This document shows, piece after piece, positions 8,326 to 16,450 of a stretch of 64,000 bases of DNA (within the stretch, counting starts at the first letter, position 1; each line of letters opens with the position of its first letter). Source of the stretch: Ferruginibacter paludis (GTDB lineage: Bacteria > Bacteroidota > Bacteroidia > Chitinophagales > Chitinophagaceae); NCBI RefSeq assembly GCF_030409685.1, contig NZ_JAUFQJ010000015.1, positions 186,001 through 250,000 of the forward strand. Direction: 5' to 3'. Both the position numbers and the translations under genes were made by a program. The notes under the pieces are model-generated. The model searched no databases. It had not been told where the DNA came from and saw nothing but the letters and a program-made list of their open reading frames with translations.

Positions 8326-10401
8326 TTAAATTTGTGGCGGATTTTTTAATTCCTCAGGTAATGCTGTTGGCGGCTCTTCTGAAACGGTATCTTCAGGTTT
8401 AATATCCAGCGCCTTTTTTTCTTCGTAAGGTCTTTTGCCAATTAAAGCTTCCACATCACTTTTAAACAGCACTTCTTTTTTTAAGAGCTCTTTAGCCAGT
8501 AATTCTACCTCGGCTTTTTTAAGCAACAACAATTCTTTGGTCCTTACATACGCCAGGGTAATGAGCTTACGTACTTCTTCATCAATCATTTTGCCTGTTT
8601 CTTCGCTGAAGGGTTTGGTAAAAGTATTTTCCTGGTTTGGATCGTAGTAGCTGATGTTACCCACCTTATCATTCATACCATACACAGTGATCATGCTATA
8701 GGCAATCTTGGTAATTTGCTGCAGGTCATTGCTTGCGCCGGTGCTGATTTTTCCGAAGAAAATATCCTCACTTGCACGTCCGCCCAGCGTCATACAAATC
8801 TGGTCCATTAACTGGTCTGTGTTATACAGGTATTGTTCTTTAGGCGTGTACTGGGCATATCCTAATGCAGCAGAACCACGGGGAACCACCGTTACTTTTA
8901 ATAAAGGATAAGCATGTTCCAGGAACCAGCCGCAAATAGCGTGACCTGCTTCATGGTAAGCTATAATTTCCTTTTCTTCCGGAGAGATAATTTTGTTTTT
9001 CTTTTCCAATCCGCCAATCACCCTGTCAATGGCATCCTGGAAATCGCTCATGTCCACCGCTTCTTTATTTTTACGGGCTGCAATTAAGGCAGCTTCGTTG
9101 CAAACGTTGGCAATATCCGCACCGGCAAAACCAGGAGTTTGTTCAGCCAGTTTATAAATATCCAAAGTGGTAGATATTTTGATTGGCGCCAGATGCACTT
9201 TGAAGATGGCTTCCCTGCCCACCATATCCGGTTTATCAATGGTTATCTGGCGATCGAAACGACCCGGACGAAGCAGGGCCGTATCCAATACATCCGGTCT
9301 GTTGGTAGCGGCTAAAATAATAATGCCTAAGTCTGTGCCAAAACCGTCCATTTCCACCAGCAACTGGTTCAGGGTATTTTCCCTTTCATCGTTGCTCATC
9401 ATCATATTTTTACCCCTCGCACGGCCAATGGCATCAATTTCATCAATAAAAATAATGCAGGGTGCTTTTTCTCTCGCCTGTTTAAATAAATCTCTTACGC
9501 GGCTTGCACCAACACCTACAAACATTTCCACAAAATCACTACCACTTAAGCTGAAGAAAGGCACCTGGGCCTCGCCTGCTACTGCTTTTGCCAGCAATGT
9601 TTTACCGGTACCGGGAGGGCCAATCAGCAAAGCGCCTTTCGGAATTTTACCACCCAGTGCAGTATATTTTTTAGGATTTTTTAAGAAGTCAACTATCTCC
9701 ATCACTTCCACTTTCGCTTCATCCAGACCTGCCACATCACCAAAGTTGATATTTACCCTGGATGCCTTGTCGAACAAGGTAGCCTTTGACTTACCGATAT
9801 TGAAAATACCACCCGGTCCGCCGCTGCCACCGCCTGGTCCGCCTACTTTACGCATCATCATTACAAACAATAATCCTATTAGTAAAATAGGTAAAAGCGT
9901 AGTTACCAGCTGGCCAAAAAACTCACCTTCATCATCCGGAGAATCAGGGATTTCCGAAATATTCGGATACTTTTTATAAAAATCCTGCATCTGCGATGCA
10001 AAGGTTTTTTCATCAACTATGGGAAAAAACAACTGTGGCCCGGCTACCTTAGCGGCATTATCTGCATCATACTGTTTACCCATGATAGGACGGTAAACAT
10101 CCTGCTTTTTAAGCAAGCTGTCTTTCTTAATAAAAACCCGTACAATTTTTTTATTGCGGATGGTTTTAATGCTTTCTACATCCCCCTGCTTTACCAGTTC
10201 GGTAAATTTAATCTGGTTGGTTTCAGCTCCTAATATACCAAAGCCCCTGTAAGCATTGTAAGCCAAAATGCCGGCAAATACAAGGCCATACACCCAGTAA
10301 ATATTAAAACGGTTTTTGTTTTTCTGCTGATCATCGCCAATTGGTGGTATATTATCCGGGTTGAATTTCCTCTTTGGTAAAGGTTTTTTATCTTCTGCCA
10401 T
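8326..10401 (-). CDS. ftsH: ATP-dependent zinc metalloprotease FtsH
   Basis: A 691-residue inner-membrane AAA protease that degrades misfolded membrane proteins and regulators. Two membrane segments (about 31-48 and 165-185) flank a periplasmic domain. The ATPase part has the Walker A motif GPPGTGKTLLAKA, Walker B IIFIDEIDAIG and the second region of homology ATNRPDVLDTALLRPGRFD. The protease part has the zinc site HEAGHA. A Gly-rich linker (GGPGGGSGGPGG) follows the second membrane segment. It is preceded by rsfS (57-bp gap) and followed by the LUD gene (7-bp gap). The extended Pro/Glu tail is common in Bacteroidota. Confidence 0.97.
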   Translation of the reverse strand: MAEDKKPLPKRKFNPDNIPPIGDDQQKNKNRFNIYWVYGLVFAGILAYNAYRGFGILGAETNQIKFTELVKQGDVESIKTIRNKKIVRVFIKKDSLLKKQDVYRPIMGKQYDADNAAKVAGPQLFFPIVDEKTFASQMQDFYKKYPNISEIPDSPDDEGEFFGQLVTTLLPILLIGLLFVMMMRKVGGPGGGSGGPGGIFNIGKSKATLFDKASRVNINFGDVAGLDEAKVEVMEIVDFLKNPKKYTALGGKIPKGALLIGPPGTGKTLLAKAVAGEAQVPFFSLSGSDFVEMFVGVGASRVRDLFKQAREKAPCIIFIDEIDAIGRARGKNMMMSNDERENTLNQLLVEMDGFGTDLGIIILAATNRPDVLDTALLRPGRFDRQITIDKPDMVGREAIFKVHLAPIKISTTLDIYKLAEQTPGFAGADIANVCNEAALIAARKNKEAVDMSDFQDAIDRVIGGLEKKNKIISPEEKEIIAYHEAGHAICGWFLEHAYPLLKVTVVPRGSAALGYAQYTPKEQYLYNTDQLMDQICMTLGGRASEDIFFGKISTGASNDLQQITKIAYSMITVYGMNDKVGNISYYDPNQENTFTKPFSEETGKMIDEEVRKLITLAYVRTKELLLLKKAEVELLAKELLKKEVLFKSDVEALIGKRPYEEKKALDIKPEDTVSEEPPTALPEELKNPPQI

Positions 10402-10458
10402 GTTTTTATGCTTCAGTATTTATTTTATTGCTACCTGTAAAAATAGCCTTATGATGGT

Positions 10459-10863
10459 TTAATCGTTGTGTTCTGTTACTGCGGCATCGCTCCACATTTC
10501 TTCCAGCCGGTAAAATTTTCTTGGTTCGGGCAGCATTACATGCACTACTACATTTACATAGTCAATCAATATCCACTGCTGTGCCTGCCGCCCCTCGTGT
10601 TTGTAAGGAGGTTCGCCGCATTTTAATTTTACATCTTCTTCTATAAAGTCGGCAATAGCTTTTAATTGGGTGTTATTGGTAGCTTCGCAGATAATAAAAA
10701 AATCGGCAACAGCTTCGGGTATTTTACGAAGGTCCAGGCTTACAATATTTTCACCTTTTTTTTCCTGTATGGCGTGAATGATTGTTTTTAAAATTTTACT
10801 GTTTTTGGTAAGCCGGGTAACGGAGCTTTTTTTTCTGTTGGCCAATAATGTAAGATTGTTCAA
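10459..10863 (-). CDS. rsfS: Ribosome silencing factor RsfS
   Basis: A 134-residue RsfS/Iojap protein that binds L14 on the large ribosomal subunit and blocks subunit joining in poor growth conditions. Family motifs present are HAIQEKKGENIVSLDLRKI, VADFFIICEATNNTQLKAIAD, the GRQAQQWILIDYVNVVVHVM strand block and FYRLEEMWSDA at the C-terminus. The longest frame opens with TTG at 10863. No ATG lies between it and the conserved core, so a TTG start is the best reading. It is first in the run rsfS-ftsH-LUD and divergent from birA. Confidence 0.93.
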   Translation of the reverse strand: MNNLTLLANRKKSSVTRLTKNSKILKTIIHAIQEKKGENIVSLDLRKIPEAVADFFIICEATNNTQLKAIADFIEEDVKLKCGEPPYKHEGRQAQQWILIDYVNVVVHVMLPEPRKFYRLEEMWSDAAVTEHND

Positions 10864-11003
10864 ATTATATGCTGTTTTAATTAACTATTACATGTATTAC
10901 CATGTATAATATTTGTAGACGATTCTAAGAATGTTTTGTTTTACGGTTGCCTGCATGTAGCTTGCAATTATAACAAAAGTACTAATTGTTTACCAATCGT
11001 CGT

Positions 11004-11789
11004 ATGATGCCAGTAACCAAACCTTCCTTTATTATTTTAGATTCGGTTGACAGCACCAACAACTATGCCATGGCAAAAGTTCACGCAGGTTTGGCGAAAC
11101 ACGGCGATGCGTACTTTTCATTTAACCAAACCGGCGGAAAAGGACAGCGTGGAAAAAAATGGCACACGGGTAACGGAGAAAACATCGCCGTTAGTATCAT
11201 AACCGACGCTTCTGAGCTGCATATTCATGAACAATTTAAGTTATCGGCCGCAATTGCATTGGCCTGTGTTGATTTTTTTGGTTCATTCGCCGGAGATGAA
11301 ACGACTATTAAATGGCCAAATGATATTTACTGGCGTGACAGAAAGGCAGGGGGTATTTTAATCGAAAATGTGATCGGGCATGGCCTAACCAGTAAAAAAA
11401 ATGAAACCAGTACACGTTCGGGTGCATACTGGAAATATTCGGTTGCAGGAATTGGCATTAATATCAACCAGGATATATTCGAAAATGACCTCAACAAAGC
11501 CATCTCATTAAAACAAATAACGGGGCAGGACTTTGATATAACTGTGTTAGCACAGCAATTGCACCTGGCAGTGTTGGATTCATTCAAACAACTGCTGACA
11601 CAACCTTTTGAAAAAATTTTACAGCGCTATAATGAACGCCTTTTTAAAAGAAATCAAGCTGTGCAACTAAAAAAAGGAAACATTGTTTTCTCAACCACTA
11701 TCAAAGAGGTAACAGAAAGCGGGCAACTGTTTACAGTAGACCTGATTGATAATTTATTTGGTTTTGGAGAAGTGGAATGGCTTTTATAA
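11004..11789 (+). CDS. birA: Biotin--[acetyl-CoA-carboxylase] ligase
   Basis: A ~261-residue ligase that adenylates biotin and attaches it to the BCCP subunit of acetyl-CoA carboxylase. Visible motifs are DSVDSTNNYAM, the biotinyl-AMP loop GGKGQRGKKW, IKWPNDIYWRDRKAGGILIE and GIGININQ. There is no N-terminal helix-turn-helix, so it is a monofunctional enzyme and not a repressor. The frame can open earlier with TTG at 10986, but two adjacent ATGs at 11004/11007 sit just before the conserved core and are preferred. It is divergent from rsfS and convergent with the M57 gene. Confidence 0.94.
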   Translation: MMPVTKPSFIILDSVDSTNNYAMAKVHAGLAKHGDAYFSFNQTGGKGQRGKKWHTGNGENIAVSIITDASELHIHEQFKLSAAIALACVDFFGSFAGDETTIKWPNDIYWRDRKAGGILIENVIGHGLTSKKNETSTRSGAYWKYSVAGIGININQDIFENDLNKAISLKQITGQDFDITVLAQQLHLAVLDSFKQLLTQPFEKILQRYNERLFKRNQAVQLKKGNIVFSTTIKEVTESGQLFTVDLIDNLFGFGEVEWLL

Positions 11790-11790
11790 C

Positions 11791-11818
11791 AAACGGGTTG
11801 CCATTTGACAACCCGTTT
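11791..11818. terminator. Bidirectional hairpin between birA and the M57 gene
   Basis: A 10-bp perfect stem (AAACGGGTTG 11791-11800 with 11809-11818) with an 8-nt loop sits in the 47-bp gap between two convergent genes. A residues precede it and a short T-rich stretch follows, which fits a shared terminator. Confidence 0.65.
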
Positions 11819-11836
11819 ATAGATTTTATACTGATG

Positions 11837-12670
11837 TTATTTGTAGAGGTAATTTAGTCCGGTAACGTCAGCGGAATTAAATGTACGGTCACCTCCATTT
11901 GAGCAGGCCAGCATCCAGGAGGCCGCGGCCAGGGTAGCTGCAGAAGGTGTTCCGGGTATCAAAATAGCGCCAATGGTAGATGCGCCTTCGTTGCTTGTAG
12001 CACCACCGCAACTAATACTCCTATCATAATAATCTGTATGGCGCATTCCTATACAATGTCCCAGTTCATGTTGCAGCACGCTGCCTACGTACTTAACATC
12101 TGGGTTGGTTCCATAGGCCTGGGCATTGGTGTTCATTTTTATGGTATTGTATGGAGCACCTGTTGAAGTAGGAAAACCTGAAGATCCGAGTGTAATATAA
12201 CCTCCTCTTGGTCTTTGATTAAATCCAAGAACGGTAATATCCGGAGTACCTGATGTTATCCTCTGGAACGTAAATTTTAAACCCAATGCATTATAGCGGG
12301 CAATGGCCAAATCAGTTCCTTGCTCAAAGGCGCTTGTTAAATTGCTTACCAATATTGTATACACACGGCCGGCGGCTGGCGTAATTAAATTTGTGGTGCG
12401 GTATTGCTCAGCATTACCAACTCTAACCAACATCTGACTCGGAGTGCTGTTTAAAAGCTCATCCGTCAGGTTGATGTCCCCTTCAACCAGGTATCCATCT
12501 TCTGTTTTTTTAACATCACTTGTTCCAAAACCAAGTTGGGCGATTTTTGCTTTTGTTTCAGCTGAAATCTCATCAGTGGCGGGAACGTCAGTGGTTGCTG
12601 TTTTTTTACATGAACTTACGCTGAACGCAATTGTTGATACCAGCATCAGATGTAGTAAGACTTTCTTCAT
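11837..12670 (-). CDS. Lipoprotein zinc metallopeptidase, M57 (dual-action HEIGH) family
   Basis: A 277-residue protein with a lipoprotein signal peptide (lipid-bearing Cys at C21 in SVSSCKK). The mature part carries the long zincin motif HExxHxxGxxH as HELGHCIGMRH (H201, E202, H205, H211). This arrangement and the surrounding sequence (PRGGYITLGSSGFP, SAATLAAASWMLACS) fit the Bacteroidota M57 family of secreted peptidases. The substrate is unknown. It follows the T9SS subtilase on the same strand by about 100 bp of AT-rich sequence, and both may contribute to extracellular proteolysis. Confidence 0.85.
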   Translation of the reverse strand: MKKVLLHLMLVSTIAFSVSSCKKTATTDVPATDEISAETKAKIAQLGFGTSDVKKTEDGYLVEGDINLTDELLNSTPSQMLVRVGNAEQYRTTNLITPAAGRVYTILVSNLTSAFEQGTDLAIARYNALGLKFTFQRITSGTPDITVLGFNQRPRGGYITLGSSGFPTSTGAPYNTIKMNTNAQAYGTNPDVKYVGSVLQHELGHCIGMRHTDYYDRSISCGGATSNEGASTIGAILIPGTPSAATLAAASWMLACSNGGDRTFNSADVTGLNYLYK

Positions 12671-12769
12671 AAAAGAGTATTTTTTAATGAATAATTAATT
12701 TGAAGTTAAAAATTAGGTTAAAAATTTGATAAAAATCAAAAGAAGGCTTTTATTTTTTATCCCCGTTAT

Positions 12770-15622
12770 TTACTGAACAAAAATTTTGAAAGTATTAGTG
12801 AGGTTGGTTTCCGGGTTACTAACGGCAATAAAATATATTCCCTTTGAAAAGCTAACCGGCAACTGTACAATAGTGGAATTGGTCTGTTGATTATAAACTA
12901 TTCTACCGGCAACATCCGTAATTTTTATCCATTGATTTTGCAAAGCGTTCATTCGAATTGTAATGTTGTGCCCCTGAGCAACGGGATTTGGATAAATTAC
13001 AACTTCAGTATTTTTAAAATAAAAAATATCTGTTGCGGCGCTGTAAATAATTCTGCCATCTTTCAATTCAATGCGGGCACGATATGTATTGACTCCTTTT
13101 TGAAGACTGTTATCTATTGCACCAAAATTCAATGAGGAAATAGCATTGATTTCTTTAAAGCCAATAAAAGTGCCGGAATTTAATTTTTCGAACACAATTT
13201 TTCCTATTAAATAATCAGTTCCTAACTGCAATTGGATGGCGGCCGTTTGATCATTTTTGAGATCGACTAAAAAATTATTTATATAGCAATCAACACCCTG
13301 CAACGTATAGTCTATCGTATAGCTTTTTACACCTTCTTTACCGCCAATTATAGGCGCTACGGCAAACTGGTGCCGGGGTAAATTTATTTTGTTGAACACG
13401 AATTGCGTATCGCTGGTAACAGCAATCGGTTGAAGCGTTTTGCCTTGCAGACTAAATAGCCGGTAGCTGTTTACGCCGGATAATGCGTTCCAGAAATACA
13501 AAACCGAATCAGCACAATTAAAGCCTGTTTTAAAAATTATTTTTTTACTTATGGTGAATGTATCGGTTAGAAAATCACCGGTATTGGTTTGCATTTTCAA
13601 AACGGCCAGCGCAGTGGTATCCGGCACGGTCCAGTAAAAATATGGATTGCCGGTATTGACTGAACTGTCAATTGCAATCCAGTTTCTTCCCTTATTCAAA
13701 CTGTAAAATAACCGGGCGTTGGCAAAAGGTATATCGGTAGTCCAGCGAATGATATTTGCTGTGCCGGGAAAAAGATTGTCGCCCGCCGATGGAAAATGCC
13801 ACGAAAAATTATTGGTTGTATCCAATTCGTAAGCGATGTAAAAAGACTGGCCTGTTTCGTTTACAGCAAAGCCGTTTACAATAATTTTATAATTGCCTGC
13901 GGCTGGGTTATCCAGGGTGATTTGTTCAACTGTGTTAAGACTGTCTCTTTTGCGAATTGGTAATGCAGATAGCGATACAGCATTGGCAAAACTGTTTAAA
14001 ACCCACGGTTTCCATGACTGGCTGGTTGCCGGCAACTGTAGTTCCAAATCAAGATCATTTACAAGCGCTTTGTACGCATTTGGCAAGGCGGGTACATCAT
14101 TCCATACAAGCGTGAATTTGGCTTTGCTGATGCCGGCAGGAATAATAACCGAAAATTCACGGTTGCTGTTATTGACTGCCGTACCAGCAAAATATTTTGC
14201 GCCGAGTAAATCTTCTGCCGCCTTCATTGCATTAAGGTTGCCGTAACCAGCTGTGTAATCAATTCCTTTCGGTCCAGCATCATCTGCACTATTTAGTAAA
14301 ATGGCTTTTATTAAGGCAGCTGAAGGAAGACTGCCGCTATGTGTGCTTGCATAAGCCTGTTGCAAAACAGCGGCCGTACCTGATACCAGGGCAGCAGCAC
14401 CTGATGTACCATCTTCTCCATAGGCCACCATTTCCGGCTTTATTCTTCCATCATACGCAGGTCCCCGGGAACTTGCGTTGGCTACATTTTCAAAAGAATC
14501 TACTGCACCTACAGTAATAATATTCTTCGCCATTTTAAAACTGCCTGAAATGTTCGCATAGCCGGGCAAACCTGCATAAGTGGCCGAAGCTGGCGCAGCA
14601 GAAGCGCCATAGTTGCCGGCGGAAAACACAAATAAAAGGCTGTCATTTTTGAGTGCAGCTCCATCATACGCGGCAGCATCTGCACCATAAAAATTTTCTA
14701 TGCCAACTCCATATGAATGGTTTTGCACTGTAATATGCGATTGCCAGTAACTGGCATCGTCATCAGGAAGCAGGTTGCTAAAATCAGAAGAGGTAATTGT
14801 TGCTGCGTTGGCAACACCTTTACCCAAATACCAGCTGTTGCCTGCACCAGCCGCCATTGTAGCCATGATGGATGCGTGAGATGAAACAACTTTTGCCGCC
14901 AGTGGACTATACTGATACCTTGCCGAAAAATCGATATCGGTTGTATCCGGTAAATTTTCTTTGATTGAAATGGTGGTTCCCGCGCCATCTAAAAAAGGCA
15001 ACCTGCTGTGCAATAGACTAATTTTATTCACACTTAAATCAAGATCATTTATCTGCAATTCTTCTTTTGGATGCCGGTTATTAAATCCTATAAAAATGAT
15101 GCTGTTATCCTGTAGCAGTTTATTAAAATCTGCCGCGGTATTGATTGTTGAAATAAAAATGTTTTCATCCGGTGTACTTGTGAATGAAAGTTTCTTTTCT
15201 TTTTTAAAATTCAAGAGATCTATACCAGCAGCAATGTTTACTACAAAAGAATTTGGAAAATTTAGCTGCTGACTGTTTTGCTGCCATAAAACAGCTGGCG
15301 ACAATTTCCAATTTAACGAAGCTTTTTTTATCCAGTTGAAATCAGATTTATCAACCGGTTTATCTGAAGCAATAATATAAACGGAATCATTTAGCTGCCG
15401 TTGGATGCGAATGGTTTTGCTATTGGTTAATGCTTTTATTTTACGTGATAGTACGCTACCGATGTAAAATTGTTCTTGCAGATTGTTGACTTTTGATGAA
15501 GAGTCTGCATCAATAAAATCTATATAAGCATTTAGGGATACTGCGCCGGATTGCTGCGCCGTTGCTTTAATTCCGGCTGCAATAAACGTAAGTAAAAAAA
15601 GGTATTTCAAAAAAGTAAGCAT
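12770..15622 (-). CDS. Secreted S8 (subtilisin-like) peptidase with T9SS C-terminal sorting domain
   Basis: About 950 residues from the ATG at 15622, which opens a normal signal peptide (MLTFLKYLFLLTFIAAG...ATAQ); an earlier ATG at 15649 would break it. The S8 domain spans about 200-480, with the His motif SSHASIMATMAAG, the oxyanion-hole region FSAGNYG and the Ser motif GTSGAAALVSG. Where the catalytic Asp is expected the chain reads TISIKEN, so Glu takes its place. A jelly-roll/P-like region and Ig-like parts follow. The last ~75 residues are a type A sorting domain (YPNPVAQGHNITIRM ... KGIYFIAVSN). The protein should cross the outer membrane by type IX secretion. Confidence 0.9.
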   Translation of the reverse strand: MLTFLKYLFLLTFIAAGIKATAQQSGAVSLNAYIDFIDADSSSKVNNLQEQFYIGSVLSRKIKALTNSKTIRIQRQLNDSVYIIASDKPVDKSDFNWIKKASLNWKLSPAVLWQQNSQQLNFPNSFVVNIAAGIDLLNFKKEKKLSFTSTPDENIFISTINTAADFNKLLQDNSIIFIGFNNRHPKEELQINDLDLSVNKISLLHSRLPFLDGAGTTISIKENLPDTTDIDFSARYQYSPLAAKVVSSHASIMATMAAGAGNSWYLGKGVANAATITSSDFSNLLPDDDASYWQSHITVQNHSYGVGIENFYGADAAAYDGAALKNDSLLFVFSAGNYGASAAPASATYAGLPGYANISGSFKMAKNIITVGAVDSFENVANASSRGPAYDGRIKPEMVAYGEDGTSGAAALVSGTAAVLQQAYASTHSGSLPSAALIKAILLNSADDAGPKGIDYTAGYGNLNAMKAAEDLLGAKYFAGTAVNNSNREFSVIIPAGISKAKFTLVWNDVPALPNAYKALVNDLDLELQLPATSQSWKPWVLNSFANAVSLSALPIRKRDSLNTVEQITLDNPAAGNYKIIVNGFAVNETGQSFYIAYELDTTNNFSWHFPSAGDNLFPGTANIIRWTTDIPFANARLFYSLNKGRNWIAIDSSVNTGNPYFYWTVPDTTALAVLKMQTNTGDFLTDTFTISKKIIFKTGFNCADSVLYFWNALSGVNSYRLFSLQGKTLQPIAVTSDTQFVFNKINLPRHQFAVAPIIGGKEGVKSYTIDYTLQGVDCYINNFLVDLKNDQTAAIQLQLGTDYLIGKIVFEKLNSGTFIGFKEINAISSLNFGAIDNSLQKGVNTYRARIELKDGRIIYSAATDIFYFKNTEVVIYPNPVAQGHNITIRMNALQNQWIKITDVAGRIVYNQQTNSTIVQLPVSFSKGIYFIAVSNPETNLTNTFKIFVQ

Positions 15623-15649
15623 GAAAGAAAATGAACAATAAATATACAA

Positions 15650-15946
15650 CTATTCATTTTCAGCCGCTCTTGCTTCAACCTCAAAGCGATTATTGTAATA
15701 GCCCTTTTTCAGGCTCTCCCACAGATATTTTACAATAAAGCCTGTCGTGCCATGCTGCTTGTATTGCCTGATATGGCATAGCTCGTGCTTCACCCAACGT
15801 CGATCTTGTAAAAATTCACCGGCAGTGGTATTGTGTAAATGAATTTTATTGCCTATGACCATAGCTACAGCTGAAGAGCGTAATTTTTTAGCGGCAATCT
15901 TTGCCAGCCACGAATTTTCTTTTATGGTGAAATTGTCTTCAGCCAA
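15650..15946 (-). CDS. Mini metalloprotease-like protein with HExxH motif (DUF4157-like)
   Basis: A 98-residue protein with no signal peptide. It carries HELCH within WVKHELCHIRQYKQHG, and a downstream Glu in RFEVEARAAE that could be the third zinc ligand. The spacing resembles the small DUF4157/eCIS-core-like peptidases known from many bacteria, but the chain is barely more than the zinc-binding core. It overlaps the bcp stop by 8 bp and is followed 27 bp later by the subtilase start, so the three genes are probably co-transcribed. Activity is unproven. Confidence 0.75.
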   Translation of the reverse strand: MAEDNFTIKENSWLAKIAAKKLRSSAVAMVIGNKIHLHNTTAGEFLQDRRWVKHELCHIRQYKQHGTTGFIVKYLWESLKKGYYNNRFEVEARAAENE

Positions 15947-16409
15947 TTGCTTTCCAGGCGTTTAAAATTTCTTCGGTGTGTTGTTTGCTTTTGGGCTTTA
16001 AAAAAACTTTTTTGATGATGCCGTTTTCATCAATTAAAAATGTCGTGCGTATTAAGCCCTGGTACTTTCTGCCGAACAGCTGCTTATCGCCCCAAACTCC
16101 ATATTTATCTATGATGGCGTGTTGAGGATCGGCGAGTAATGTAAATGGCAGCTGGTACTTTGTTTCAAATTTTTTGTGTTTCGCCACGGCATCCGGGCTT
16201 ATACCTATAACAGTAAAACCAGCGTTTTTTAACGCACCAAAATTATCCCGCAGGTTACAAGCCTGTTCGGTACAGGTAGGTGTATCATCCTGCGGATAAA
16301 AATACAATACAACTTTTTGCCCTTTAAGGGATGTCAACGAAACCTTATTCCCATTTTGGTCTGTTCCGGTAAAGGCCGGCGCTTTTTTTCCTTCTGCTGG
16401 TATGGCCAT
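15939..16409 (-). CDS. bcp: Thioredoxin-dependent thiol peroxidase (Bcp/PrxQ)
   Basis: A 156-residue peroxiredoxin of the Bcp/PrxQ group that reduces hydroperoxides with electrons from thioredoxin. The peroxidatic and resolving Cys are five residues apart in PTCTEQACNLRDNF. LTSLKGQKVVLYFYPQDD precedes them and GISPDAVAKHKKF follows. The frame is open back to 16496, but MAIPAEGKKAPAF at 16409 is the normal N-terminus. The longer start would overlap the M23 gene and add residues without homology. It is followed by the mini HExxH gene with an 8-bp overlap. Confidence 0.94.
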   Translation of the reverse strand: MAIPAEGKKAPAFTGTDQNGNKVSLTSLKGQKVVLYFYPQDDTPTCTEQACNLRDNFGALKNAGFTVIGISPDAVAKHKKFETKYQLPFTLLADPQHAIIDKYGVWGDKQLFGRKYQGLIRTTFLIDENGIIKKVFLKPKSKQHTEEILNAWKAIG

Positions 16410-16450
16410 TTTTATGTTTTGATGGTTTATATCGTTCTGTTTATAAAAAA

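Noticed and set aside
9167..9979. 270-residue frame opposite ftsH
   Set aside because: It is antisense to the conserved ATPase core of FtsH, has no family motifs, and its composition mirrors the real gene.
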